64,000 nucleotides of DNA from Vibrio sinus (GTDB lineage Bacteria; Pseudomonadota; Gammaproteobacteria; Enterobacterales; Vibrionaceae). The position numbers and the translations under genes are program-made. Below the pieces are notes generated by a model. That model was not told the DNA's origin. It was given only the letters and a program-made list of their open reading frames with translations, and did no database searches. Of this stretch, positions 1-8,774 are shown one piece after another (the stretch's first letter is position 1; each line of letters starts with the position of its first letter). The DNA lies in the NCBI RefSeq assembly GCF_023634645.1, contig NZ_JAMKMR010000004.1:62001-126000 (forward strand). The letters run 5' to 3'.

Positions 1-3
1 ATT

Positions 4-420
4 ATGACAAAGAAACTCTGTTTGTTATTTATCTCTATTGGGCTAGTTGTACCTGGTATGTCTTATGCCGATACTGTGATGATACCGCTACCCCCCGGCG
101 TACCATTGCCTCCGCCTAGGCAAGCGATTACTTCATTAGAACATGCTGAAAAAGTGGAACGGAGTAAGAGCAAGCAGGGCAGTAGCATGAATTCGGTGTT
201 TTATATCGAGAAAACGATCACTGATAACTCCAAAAACACCACGACAGATATCTACAAAGATGGCAGTAAGGTGGTGTATAAAGCTGGAAAAGTGGTACAG
301 ATGGTACAGCCCAATGGTATGACAACGCTTTTTCTTGGTGATGGTAGTATAAAAGTGATTCATCCTGATGGCAGACTGGTGACTTACCAAAATTCGGCAG
401 AGAGCGCATCGGCTGGATAG
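4..420 (+). CDS. Exported protein with Tcp10_C-like glycine-rich repeats, function unknown
   Basis: 138 residues. An N-terminal signal peptide (basic MTKK, hydrophobic core, likely cleavage after SYA near residue 22) indicates export. A proline-rich stretch (PLPPGVPLPPPRQ) follows. The C-terminal third (about residues 85-130) carries repeated short units of the form DGS-K-V--K-GKVV, PNGMTTLFLGDGSIKVIHPDG, which resemble the G-box/Tcp10_C repeat otherwise best known from centriolar CPAP proteins. Such repeats form an open beta-sheet and can self-assemble. The gene sits just inside the window edge, so upstream partners are not visible. The family match is by eye; the function is unknown. Confidence 0.7.
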   Translation: MTKKLCLLFISIGLVVPGMSYADTVMIPLPPGVPLPPPRQAITSLEHAEKVERSKSKQGSSMNSVFYIEKTITDNSKNTTTDIYKDGSKVVYKAGKVVQMVQPNGMTTLFLGDGSIKVIHPDGRLVTYQNSAESASAG

Positions 421-710
421 TTTTTAAGTTACCTCCAGTATTATATTTTTTATATGGTTCCTATTTGAAATTCACTGATAATGAGAACTTTATTTTCTGT
501 TTAACCTTAACTTGCTTGAAGGTGTAATTCTTTACCATTCCTTTAATTGCATCACCTTATTCCTGCACCTAGAAGTCACATGGGTATATAATAACGCCCA
601 GAATCTGGACGAAGGGGACATTTGCTACAACAATATTGAGAGTAGTAAAACGACGTCTAGGGTAGAATTAATGGATGGCGAAACAATGGGTAGAAAGTTA
701 AGGTAATGGC
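421..710. other. Intergenic region before the two-component operon
   Basis: About 290 bases. A 64-codon open frame at 512-706 was examined and not accepted as a gene. A variant of a short dispersed motif (ACATGGGTATA, 578-588) lies here. It also contains the start signals for the response regulator gene (TAAGG about 6 bases before its ATG). No clear terminator or operator was seen. Confidence 0.4.
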
Positions 711-1379
711 ATGAGTTCATCTGTGTTATTAATTGAGGACGACATAGATTTGGCCGCGACGGTCGTTGATTATCTGTCTCTCGAAAACATTTGTTGTGAC
801 CATGCAGCCAATGGTTCCGAAGGTCTGGCTCTTGTGAATAAAATTGAGTTTGATGTGATCATTCTTGATATCAATATGCCGAAAATTGATGGCCTTACCG
901 TGTGCAAGCGGTTAAGAGAGCAGGGCGTCAGCGTACCTATAATCATGTTAACCGCTCGGGATACATTGGATGATAAGCTACTTGGGTTTGAGGCTGGTGC
1001 AGATGACTACTTAGTCAAACCTTTTGAACTACTCGAACTAACCGCGAGATTAAAAGCGCTGACGAAAAGGAGCAGTGGCCAAAGCAATAAGCTTTCCATG
1101 TGGGGCGTAGAAGCGGATTTTAGCCAGAAAACGCTAACAAGGGATGGCCAGTCAATACAGCTGTCTCCCACAGGTTGGAAGCTACTGGAAGTACTGATGC
1201 GTAAGTCGCCTCAGGTCGTGTCGCAGGAGAAACTCTATGCGTCTGTTTGGGGAGATGAGCGGCCCAATAGTAATACGCTTAAAGTTCACATGTTCAAGCT
1301 CAGAAAGCAGATAGACAGTAAGTTTGAGTGCAAACTCATTACAACCATAGCGGGGCAAGGGATAGCTTTTAGGGGTTAA
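711..1379 (+). CDS. OmpR/PhoB-family response regulator
   Basis: 222 residues. The N-terminal receiver domain (about 5-115) has the acidic pair in LLIEDDIDL, the phospho-acceptor Asp in DVIILDINMP (about residue 52), the Thr switch in IIMLTARD and the Lys in DDYLVKPFE. The C-terminal winged-helix DNA-binding domain (about 128-221) ends in TTIAGQGIAFRG, typical of the trans_reg_C domain. The histidine kinase gene begins 15 bases downstream on the same strand, so the two form a cognate pair. A TAAGG Shine-Dalgarno precedes the ATG. The stimulus and regulon are not evident; neighbours do not settle which named Vibrio system this is. Confidence 0.93.
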   Translation: MSSSVLLIEDDIDLAATVVDYLSLENICCDHAANGSEGLALVNKIEFDVIILDINMPKIDGLTVCKRLREQGVSVPIIMLTARDTLDDKLLGFEAGADDYLVKPFELLELTARLKALTKRSSGQSNKLSMWGVEADFSQKTLTRDGQSIQLSPTGWKLLEVLMRKSPQVVSQEKLYASVWGDERPNSNTLKVHMFKLRKQIDSKFECKLITTIAGQGIAFRG

Positions 1380-1394
1380 TTCCTGCATTTCAAA

Positions 1395-2705
1395 GTGGCT
1401 AAACTCACATATATATCCAAAACGTTCTACAAATCGCAACTCACTACCACAATTATCGTTGTGGCTTGTTATTCGTATATCATTGGCTTTTTCATGTTAC
1501 AGGGCTTCAAAGAAGCGCAGCGCGAGTTTTTGATGAATGAAGCGATTCACTTTGAAAAGCAGTATGAGATCAATGCCAATGCTTCCTTGCCACATACCGC
1601 CAGCATTACAGGTTATCTATCTTGGCAAGCCTTACCAGAGTGGATACAAAACACAGTCAGCACGCCCAAATCAGAAGGGCAGCCAAGCTTGCAACGAATA
1701 CGGTATATCGATGGTCAGGTTACTTGGGTATTTTGGCCAGATAAGACCCTATTCTTGCTGACTTACCCGTTAAAAAATGGCAAAACGCTTTATCTTACCT
1801 CTATCTTTTATCCCATCAGCATTACTTTATACAGTGATAACAGACTGAAAAATCTTTTATTGCTCACATTCCCTATCGGACTTATCGTGGGTCTCATTAT
1901 GCATTTTCTTGCCAGATCTTTATTTTATAAGGCAATGAGTCTATTAAAAAAGTTGGGTGATTGGGTGGACTCGCTACAGCCACAAGATGTCGATAAGCCC
2001 GTGCCTAACTTTTATTTTGAAGAGATCAATCGAGTTGCTAGGCAACAGCAATCGAGTTTTATAAAGATTACTCAACTTATCGAGCAAGAGAAGAGTTTTT
2101 TGCGTCATGCTAGCCATGAGCTCAGGACACCTATTGCTATTTTGCGTAACAATGGTGAGTTGCTTAACAAGCTAGCAAGTAGTGAGGAGAAATATGCTCC
2201 TTCAATTGCAAGAGTGAATCGCGCTGCACTAAATATGCAGCACATTACAGAAACCTTGCTCTGGTTAAGCAGTGATGATGAACGACAAATAAAGGTTGAA
2301 ACTGTCGACATACATGCGTTAATACAGAGTCTTATCGAAGACAATGCTTATTTGCGTGAAGGCAAAGATATTAAAATTAAAACTGATATTTCAATAGAAA
2401 ACCTATCTATTGAAGCGATTCCATGCCAACTGGTGATCAACAATATTCTGCGTAACGCATTTCAATATACTCAGCAAGGTAGCGTCGCTATTCATTATTC
2501 CAATCAATCCATAGTGATCGAAAATAATGATGATAGTGAAAGCCCTGAACCGATAAGCACCAGTGATTATGGTTATGGGTTAGGGCTTAGATTAGTGGAG
2601 CGTATTGTGAGCAAAATTGGCTGGCAGTACCAAAATGAGCTTGTTGATGGTGGCCGTAAAGTCAGCGTCCACTTTTATGCTCCAACAGAGGACGCTTCTT
2701 GTTAG
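1395..2705 (+). CDS. Sensor histidine kinase, partner of the upstream regulator
   Basis: 436 residues. The first membrane segment is about 18-37 (TTIIVVACYSYIIGFFMLQG), followed by a periplasmic sensor region of about 110 residues and a second segment near 150-170 (LLLLTFPIGLIVGLIMHFL). The HisKA phosphorylation motif ASHELRTP is near residue 238. An HATPase_c domain follows with the N-box INNILRNAFQYT and a G-box YGYGLGLRLVERI. The start is taken as GTG because no in-frame ATG occurs before the first membrane helix; there is no strong ribosome-binding site, which fits coupling to the regulator gene 15 bases upstream. Confidence 0.9.
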   Translation: MAKLTYISKTFYKSQLTTTIIVVACYSYIIGFFMLQGFKEAQREFLMNEAIHFEKQYEINANASLPHTASITGYLSWQALPEWIQNTVSTPKSEGQPSLQRIRYIDGQVTWVFWPDKTLFLLTYPLKNGKTLYLTSIFYPISITLYSDNRLKNLLLLTFPIGLIVGLIMHFLARSLFYKAMSLLKKLGDWVDSLQPQDVDKPVPNFYFEEINRVARQQQSSFIKITQLIEQEKSFLRHASHELRTPIAILRNNGELLNKLASSEEKYAPSIARVNRAALNMQHITETLLWLSSDDERQIKVETVDIHALIQSLIEDNAYLREGKDIKIKTDISIENLSIEAIPCQLVINNILRNAFQYTQQGSVAIHYSNQSIVIENNDDSESPEPISTSDYGYGLGLRLVERIVSKIGWQYQNELVDGGRKVSVHFYAPTEDASC

Positions 2706-2712
2706 GCTTTAT

Positions 2713-4635
2713 CTAACACTTATCGCAAAACTCTTCATCATAACCTTTTGGTGGTGGCGTCCACTCCCGCTCAATTTTCGAATGTTTGTCAGACCTATCC
2801 TGTTTCATGCCTAACTTGAGTTGCTCTTCAAGCTGAATGAATAACTTACGGAAGTTATTGTCATAGCGTTCACCTTCAGAGTCATCAAGCCAAGCTTCAT
2901 ATAGTGCATCCGATTGGGCAGCTTCTGTTTTCTTGTATTTAGTTTTTTGTTGCTCAACAAAAAACGGGTGCAAGCCTAGCTCTCGCATTGATGCTGAACC
3001 GACTTCTAACGCTGAATGATAGGTTTCCAGCTCTATAATATCTGCCCCCACTTGTCTTAATCGATAGGCATGGCCGCGGTCAAAAGCTCGCGCGAGTACT
3101 TTTAGGTTAGGGTGGGAGTGTTTGACATATTTAACAAGCTCGACACTGCTGTCTTGATCATCGATAGCGACAACAAGCAAAGAAGCTTCTTCAATACCAG
3201 CGGTGTGTAATAGATCGGGTTTAGTGGCATCACCAAAATAGGCTTTGGTGTTAATTCTGCGTAATGTATCTACTTGCGCAGCTTCATGATCAAGTACGAC
3301 AGTTTTAATGCCATTAGACACCAGCAAGCGGTTAACAATCTGACCAAATCGGCCAACACCTGCGATAATGACGCTGCCTGTTTCTTCAATAATATCGGCT
3401 TCTCTATCATTAGACTTTTGCTCAAATCGGGGCAGAATCACTTTATCAAACAGAATAAATAGACCAGGAGTTAAAAACATCGATAAGGCAACGACAAGAG
3501 ACAGGGTTTGGGCGATAGACTCGGGAATCACGTGGTTTTGTACCGTAAAGCTCAACAAGACAAAACCAAATTCTCCCGCTTGTGCAAGGCTAAGTGTGAA
3601 CAGCCAGCGGTCACTGTTCTCTATCTTAAAGGTGGCGGCTAGGGCATAAAGCACCGCCGCTTTTATCAGCATGACCGCTAACGTGATACCTACAATCAGA
3701 AATAGGTGGTTAAATAAAATAGTAAAGTCGATACCTGCGCCAACGGTAATAAAAAATAGCCCTAATAATAAGCCTTTAAAGGGATCAATATTCGACTCTA
3801 GCTCATGGCGAAACTCGCTATTGGCAAGCACCACACCGGCTAAGAAGGTCCCTAATGCTGGAGATAAATCCACCAAGCTCATGATGGCGGCGATACCGAC
3901 TACCAGCATAAGAGCCGTCGCAGTAAATATTTCTCTTAGCCCTGAAGTGGCAACAAATCGAAATAATGGCCGACTTAGGTAATGCCCACCGATGACGACA
4001 CCCGCGATGGAAGCAATAATGACCAGGCCGTATGCCCAGCTAGGCAAGCCTGCGACTAAGCTCAATGTTTGGCTATGATCTGCGGCGGCTTTTACTGCAT
4101 GTTGAGATTTTGCGATGAGTTCAGGTAACGCCAGTAAGGGAATAAACGCTAGCATGGGTATCACGGCAATGTCTTGAAAAAGTAATACAGAGAAGGCATT
4201 TTTGCCTCCATCGGTTTTATTTAAGTTTTTCTCATTGAAGGTTTGTAAGACGATAGCGGTGGATGACAGCGCAAAGATCAAACCGATAGAGAGCGCAACC
4301 GACCATACTTGTCCGAATGCAATGGCCACGCCCATCACAACCGCAGCAGTGAGTCCAACTTGCAGGCCACCTAAGCCCATTAAACGGTTTCTCATGTTCC
4401 ATAAGGTTTTGGGTTCGAGCTCCAACCCCACCAGAAAAAGCATCATTACCACGCCAAACTCTGCAAAATGCTGAATAGTGGTGGTCTCTTTTCCAACTAA
4501 TCCAAGTACTGGGCCAATGATTACCCCGGCGATGAGGTAGCCCAATACAGAGCCTAACCCTAGCCTTTTTGCAATAGGAACCGCAATGACAGCGGCAACG
4601 AGATAAATAAATGCTTGCAGGAAATAATCGGTCAT
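2713..4635 (-). CDS. Glutathione-gated potassium/proton antiporter, KefB/KefC family
   Basis: 640 residues. The N-terminal half (about 1-380) is a 12-13 segment CPA2 cation:proton antiporter domain. The regulatory RCK_N domain (about 405-525) has the Rossmann motif VIIAGVGRFGQIVNRLL and an acidic turn (VVLDHEAAQVD). An acidic/basic tail follows. The family expels K+ in exchange for protons when electrophiles form glutathione adducts, acidifying the cytoplasm protectively. The ATG overlaps the stop of the oxidoreductase gene upstream (4632-4635), so they are translationally coupled, as in kefG-kefB. KefB is favoured over KefC because of that KefG-like partner, but the paralogue cannot be fixed by eye. 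Confidence 0.88.
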   Translation of the reverse strand: MTDYFLQAFIYLVAAVIAVPIAKRLGLGSVLGYLIAGVIIGPVLGLVGKETTTIQHFAEFGVVMMLFLVGLELEPKTLWNMRNRLMGLGGLQVGLTAAVVMGVAIAFGQVWSVALSIGLIFALSSTAIVLQTFNEKNLNKTDGGKNAFSVLLFQDIAVIPMLAFIPLLALPELIAKSQHAVKAAADHSQTLSLVAGLPSWAYGLVIIASIAGVVIGGHYLSRPLFRFVATSGLREIFTATALMLVVGIAAIMSLVDLSPALGTFLAGVVLANSEFRHELESNIDPFKGLLLGLFFITVGAGIDFTILFNHLFLIVGITLAVMLIKAAVLYALAATFKIENSDRWLFTLSLAQAGEFGFVLLSFTVQNHVIPESIAQTLSLVVALSMFLTPGLFILFDKVILPRFEQKSNDREADIIEETGSVIIAGVGRFGQIVNRLLVSNGIKTVVLDHEAAQVDTLRRINTKAYFGDATKPDLLHTAGIEEASLLVVAIDDQDSSVELVKYVKHSHPNLKVLARAFDRGHAYRLRQVGADIIELETYHSALEVGSASMRELGLHPFFVEQQKTKYKKTEAAQSDALYEAWLDDSEGERYDNNFRKLFIQLEEQLKLGMKQDRSDKHSKIEREWTPPPKGYDEEFCDKC

Positions 4636-5252
4636 AGTGGACGCTCCGCTATCAGTTCACTCAAATAATGATTGAGTTTTTCCACTTTGCTGGCTTTCTT
4701 TAGGTTGACGCGATTTTCACTTAAGGCCAGCAGAAGTTGACGATATTGCTCAACATGGTTATCAATTCTGTTCTCTTCCAAAGCCGTTCTAGAGCCAAAG
4801 ATGGCAAAAGGAGCAAGGTATTTCATGCCGATCAGGTTAGCGGTTTGTTCGATAGGTTGAAGCAGCTCTCGGATGGTAAAATGGTTGTAACCATCTGTTT
4901 GATAAGCATCCGCTTTCCCGCCTGCAGAAATGACGCAAACCAGAGTTTTACCATGCAGAGCTGTGCCTTGCTCTCCATAAGCAAAATCGTATTCAAGCAC
5001 CAAATCTTGCCACTCTTTTAGTATCGAAGGTGTCGAATACCAATACAGGGGGAATTGAAAGACGATCACGTCATGATCGACGAGTCTCTGCTGCTCCTTG
5101 TCGATATCAATATCGTAGGTGGGGTATTCGGCATATAAGTCAACGCAGGTCACGTTGGGTATGCTTTTGGCCATCTTAAATAAAGGCTGATTTACTTCAC
5201 TGCGACGCTGAGAAGGGTGTGCGTAGAGAACCAGGATTTTCTTATCGGTCAT
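4632..5252 (-). CDS. kefG: KefG-like NAD(P)H oxidoreductase ancillary subunit
   Basis: 206 residues, flavodoxin-like fold of the NQO/MdaB-KefF family. Seen: ILVLYAHPSQRRSEVNQPL at the N-terminus (FMN phosphate loop), VIVFQFPLYWYSTPSILKEWQD in the middle (hallmark of the family) and GKTLVCVISAGG. Such proteins bind the antiporter's regulatory domain and are needed for its full activity; they can also reduce quinones. The gene overlaps the antiporter start by 4 bases and is first in the operon. Slightly longer than the E. coli protein. Confidence 0.85.
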   Translation of the reverse strand: MTDKKILVLYAHPSQRRSEVNQPLFKMAKSIPNVTCVDLYAEYPTYDIDIDKEQQRLVDHDVIVFQFPLYWYSTPSILKEWQDLVLEYDFAYGEQGTALHGKTLVCVISAGGKADAYQTDGYNHFTIRELLQPIEQTANLIGMKYLAPFAIFGSRTALEENRIDNHVEQYRQLLLALSENRVNLKKASKVEKLNHYLSELIAERPL

Positions 5253-5451
5253 CTTTTGTTGTGTCTCAATGGTTTCGGTGGTGTATCTAGTCTAATCAGA
5301 AATTATGCTGCTTTGTCGAGCATAACGCTATCTAAACGAGAATTAGAGCTATGGTTTTGCTCAACTAAACATATCAAGGTTGAGCTTTGTTTGGTGGGGT
5401 GAGCGTTCTAGGCTAACGATTGGAGCTGGCATGGCCAAAGCAACAGAGGCC

Positions 5452-6045
5452 TTACCCTAGCATTATCACGCCTGTGACAGAAGTGATCTGGGTATTAATG
5501 CTGTTCAACATAGCCGTGGATTTGTTCAGCTGCGTTTCAGACAATTTTGACACTATTTTATTTTTCTCTACATTCAAACCGTTCGCCCTGGTAGATAGCT
5601 CGTTTTTCTCGGTGTTAATTTGGCCAACCTGAGTATACAACGTTCTAAAGTTAATTTCGTTTTGGCTGGTCCTTACGGTCTCGGCTATGGTTGATAGTTC
5701 GGCGTTACATGCGTTGAACGCAGTGGCAGTGACATTAACGTTTTCTTGGATAGCCTCAAGCTTATTCATATAATAAGCATCCTTCGCTGCAGTATATACG
5801 CCTTGCCAGCCATGGAACTTATGTGTCCAGTAATGGATGTCTATTTTTTGCCCTGGGTAGTATTGTACATACTCTCCGCCATAGATCTTATTGGTAAAAG
5901 GGCCAGCTACACTGAAGTAGTTTCCTATTACCCAGTCGTCTTTGTTACCAACCGTAATGGCGCACCACTCTGAAGACTTAAAATCGATACCATCGGAGGT
6001 GGATATCGAGATGCCAGGGAATTCATTACTTTTCTCATCACTCAT
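5452..6045 (-). CDS. Coiled-coil protein of unknown function, paralogue of the 16.8 kb gene
   Basis: 197 residues, no signal peptide or membrane segment. The N-terminal part (about 15-75) has SSEW, a GN.DDW.IGNYF turn and an N......EY.Q.YPG stretch. Residues about 85-185 are Asn/Glu/Thr-rich heptad-like sequence predicted to be coiled coil, ending in a short hydrophobic tail VTGVIMLG. The same layout (SS.W, V.N.D, IG, G..N......EY.Q..P, long helical rod, hydrophobic tail) recurs in the protein at 16786-17349. I do not recognise the family. The ATG has no clear ribosome-binding site. It stands alone between the kef operon and the RhaT gene. Confidence 0.7.
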   Translation of the reverse strand: MSDEKSNEFPGISISTSDGIDFKSSEWCAITVGNKDDWVIGNYFSVAGPFTNKIYGGEYVQYYPGQKIDIHYWTHKFHGWQGVYTAAKDAYYMNKLEAIQENVNVTATAFNACNAELSTIAETVRTSQNEINFRTLYTQVGQINTEKNELSTRANGLNVEKNKIVSKLSETQLNKSTAMLNSINTQITSVTGVIMLG

Positions 6046-6463
6046 TAATCAATACCGAATTGCAAGTTTGGGTATAAGAAAGGCTTTGAATAATAGTTAG
6101 TCAATATGACAAATTGGTTAATACCTGAAAATAAATAACAAAGTGCGTGAAAATTAGGAGTCAATACGTGATCTTGAAGTAACTTGGGTATACATCAAGA
6201 CAATATTGATGGTTTATCTATTCATCGGGATGAAATTTGTCATTTATGGAAAACTATTTCTTAAATTTCTCGTTGGATTTTGCAAACCAAGGGAGTAAGT
6301 GGCCAGCAAGACTATTCCTATCTAGAGTTTTATCAAATAATTGCGCTGATCGTAAAATCAAGGCGTGAATGGCATTGAACTTTGTAGCCAAAATTGGTGA
6401 TAATGCGGCAATTTTTTTACGGCTCAAAATTAAAGCCGAGTTTTTATGTCGTTAGGAGATGCT
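6046..6463. other. Divergent intergenic region
   Basis: About 420 AT-rich bases between the coiled-coil gene (minus) and the RhaT-like gene (plus). A copy of a dispersed motif, ACTTGGGTATA, is at 6182-6192. Both promoters must lie here, but no convincing operator was found. Confidence 0.4.
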
Positions 6464-7570
6464 ATGTCTTTGCAGTATGTACTGCTTCCTATCATTCTTT
6501 GTATTGTCGCCGGGTTCATTAATGGTTCTTATGTGACGCCGTCAAAATGGATGAAAGGGTGGAATGATGAAGTTGTTTGGTTGAGTTATACCTTATTTGG
6601 TTTCATATTATTGCCCGTATTAAGTGTTTTTGCCCTCGATCCTGAAATTTTTACTCAGATCAGTCAGGTTCCGCGCCATTATATTGAGTTGGTTTTAGTA
6701 GGAGGTGTACTTTGGGGGATCAGCCAGCTATTTTTCGTTTTAGCGCTTAAACGGACCGGGTTGGCCGTGAGCTTTGTTGTGAATATTTCTATGGGAACGG
6801 CGGGTGGCGCGTTGCTTCCACTGCTTTGGAATCAATCACTTCTTGGGACTAAATATGCCTATTTGCAGCTGTTAGGGGCGGTGATATTTGTTGTCGCTGT
6901 GATCACCACGATTTTAGCGGGTGAAGCGAGGCGAGCTTGTCAAGAGACTCATCAAGAAAATAGCCAAGCAAATAGCAGTGTCTTGTATATGATTCTAGGG
7001 GTGTTTTTTGCCATTCTTTCTGGGCTGGGTAGTATTATTCAAGGGAACTCTTATACCTATGCGAATCCAACCTTATCGCATGCAGCGATAGAGAATGGGG
7101 CGACGTTATTACCAGCGAACACCATTGCTTTCACGCTCATATTTGTCGGTGCGTTTTTGCCTAATGTTATTTATTTTGCCTGTCTTGCTTATCGCAGAAA
7201 ATCACTATCGAGTTTGCTGCAAAAAGGTGCCGCCACCAATTGGTTCTATGCATTACTAATGGGCGTTGGTGCTTGGGGGTCAGTGCTACTGTTTTGCCAA
7301 GCTCAAGCCCTCATCGGTGGGGCGTTAGCGCCAACCATCGCTTGGCCACTGTTTATGATTTTTATCGTGCTTACAGCAAACTTTTGGAGTTTTGTTCACG
7401 GTGAATGGAAAGGTGCGGGAGCAAAAGCGAAGAAGTTGATTACCTCATCTTTAGTCCTATTTATTGCTGCTGTCATTGTTTTTGGTGTGAACTCCATTAA
7501 TAAACCAGATCAGCATGCCGTGGTGGCAAAAACCAGCTCGGCTGGTCAAGTGACTCAGCAAACTTCATAA
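6464..7570 (+). CDS. RhaT-family sugar/proton symporter
   Basis: 368 residues from the ATG at 6464, chosen because AGGAG lies 6 bases before it; an ATG 18 bases upstream would place this site inside the gene. About ten hydrophobic segments span the protein, with the RhaT-like openings GFINGSYVTPSKWMKGWNDE (first loop) and GGVLWGISQLFFVLALKRTGLAVSF. The family imports L-rhamnose or related sugars with H+. No rhamnose catabolic genes are nearby, so the substrate is open. It is somewhat longer than E. coli RhaT because of a polar C-terminal tail. A good terminator follows. Confidence 0.8.
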   Translation: MSLQYVLLPIILCIVAGFINGSYVTPSKWMKGWNDEVVWLSYTLFGFILLPVLSVFALDPEIFTQISQVPRHYIELVLVGGVLWGISQLFFVLALKRTGLAVSFVVNISMGTAGGALLPLLWNQSLLGTKYAYLQLLGAVIFVVAVITTILAGEARRACQETHQENSQANSSVLYMILGVFFAILSGLGSIIQGNSYTYANPTLSHAAIENGATLLPANTIAFTLIFVGAFLPNVIYFACLAYRRKSLSSLLQKGAATNWFYALLMGVGAWGSVLLFCQAQALIGGALAPTIAWPLFMIFIVLTANFWSFVHGEWKGAGAKAKKLITSSLVLFIAAVIVFGVNSINKPDQHAVVAKTSSAGQVTQQTS

Positions 7571-7582
7571 TCTATCACGCAG

Positions 7583-7614
7583 TAGGGGAGCTGCCGCTCC
7601 TCTATTCGTTTTTA
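7583..7614 (+). terminator. Rho-independent terminator of the RhaT-like gene
   Basis: A 9-base-pair stem TAGGGGAGC / GCTCCTCTA with loop TGCC, followed by TTCGTTTTTAA. It begins 13 bases after the stop codon. Confidence 0.8.
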
Positions 7615-7663
7615 ATCTTCCTTTAACCCTCGCCAATTACATCGGTTCGAGTTAACCAACCCA

Positions 7664-8761
7664 TTATGCCGCACTAGATGTGTGCAAACGCAGCTTCGGG
7701 CTGTTGCCAGGTGACTTTTTTACCTCGTTTAAACTCTCACCCTTGTCATTAAATTGTATGATTTTTCGCCATGGTAAATACAGTGTTTGAGAATCATTTT
7801 GTGGACGATTGGTTGAGCCTTTAGCGGTGACTTGTAAGCCTGAAAAATCGTAGTGATATAAAGAATCGGTACCTAGTATTTCCTGCTCTTCAAGTTTGCC
7901 ATTTTCAAGCACTAAATATGGCTCTCGGGCTGAATCTGGTTCAAAACAAATATCCTCTGAGCGAATCGCTAGTGTTCTCGTTTCATCCAGTATCTGTCCA
8001 CCGAGTTTGCTAACAGGTATGTCGTCCGCTGAAAGCTGGTTAAGTGGCGAGGTGCCAATGAATTTGGCGACAAATAGCGTGTTGGGGTTTTCGAACACTT
8101 CTTGTGGTGTACCAATTTGCTCGATTTCCCCTTTATTTAACACGACCAGTTTATCTGCCAACGTCATGGCTTCGGTTTGATCGTGAGTCACATAGATGGA
8201 AATCGCATTGAGCTGTTTGTGCAGCTTTTTGATTTCCATGCGCATATGGTTACGCAGCTGTGCGTCTAGGTTGGAGAGGGGTTCATCAAACAAAAAGATA
8301 TTAGGCTTTTTCACAATCGCACGGCCAATGGCAATTCGTTGACGTTGGCCACCAGACAACATAGCGGGTTTTCTCTCTAGAAGGTGTTCAACATCTAACA
8401 TTTTGGCTGTGCGCACAATACGTTCGTGGGCTTCCGCTTTGGGCACTTTTAGGTTTTTCAAACCAAACATCATGTTTTGATAGCAGCTCATATGTGGATA
8501 AAGTGCGTAGTTTTGGAACACCATGGCAATTTTACGTTTCGCGGGATCTTTATCATCCATGCGAAACCCATCGTGATCTATGCTGCCAGCTGTAATGCTT
8601 TCAAGGCCTGAAATCATTCTAAGTAGTGTGGATTTTCCGCAGCCGCTAGGTCCGACAAGCACCACAAACTCATTCGGTTCGATTGAAAAGCTTAAGCCAG
8701 GTGCTTTAATCGCTTCGTAGCCATTGGGGTATTTCTTACTGAGGTTTTTGATAGTTAGCAT
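7664..8761 (-). CDS. ugpC: ABC transporter ATPase, UgpC/MalK type
   Basis: 365 residues. Walker A GPSGCGKSTLLR (about 37-48), Q-loop VFQNYALYPHM, signature LSGGQRQRIAIGRA (about 134), Walker B IFLFDEPLSNLD and switch His in IYVTHDQTEAMT. A C-terminal TOBE/MalK-type regulatory domain follows. It energises the importer encoded by the two permease genes and the binding protein upstream on the same strand (order B-A-E-C). By analogy with E. coli Ugp the substrate would be sn-glycerol-3-phosphate or glycerophosphodiesters. No ugpQ phosphodiesterase gene follows. Related CUT1 importers for sugars have the same architecture, so the substrate is likely rather than proven. Confidence 0.85.
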   Translation of the reverse strand: MLTIKNLSKKYPNGYEAIKAPGLSFSIEPNEFVVLVGPSGCGKSTLLRMISGLESITAGSIDHDGFRMDDKDPAKRKIAMVFQNYALYPHMSCYQNMMFGLKNLKVPKAEAHERIVRTAKMLDVEHLLERKPAMLSGGQRQRIAIGRAIVKKPNIFLFDEPLSNLDAQLRNHMRMEIKKLHKQLNAISIYVTHDQTEAMTLADKLVVLNKGEIEQIGTPQEVFENPNTLFVAKFIGTSPLNQLSADDIPVSKLGGQILDETRTLAIRSEDICFEPDSAREPYLVLENGKLEEQEILGTDSLYHYDFSGLQVTAKGSTNRPQNDSQTLYLPWRKIIQFNDKGESLNEVKKSPGNSPKLRLHTSSAA

Positions 8762-8774
8762 AATGTTGGCTCCG

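Noticed and set aside
512..706. 64-codon open frame before the first response regulator
   Set aside because: Non-ATG start, no domain, uneven composition and no ribosome-binding site; it fits leader or intergenic DNA better.
6464..7570. Part of a rhamnose utilisation operon
   Set aside because: The transporter resembles RhaT, but no rhaA, rhaB, rhaD or AraC-type regulator is nearby.
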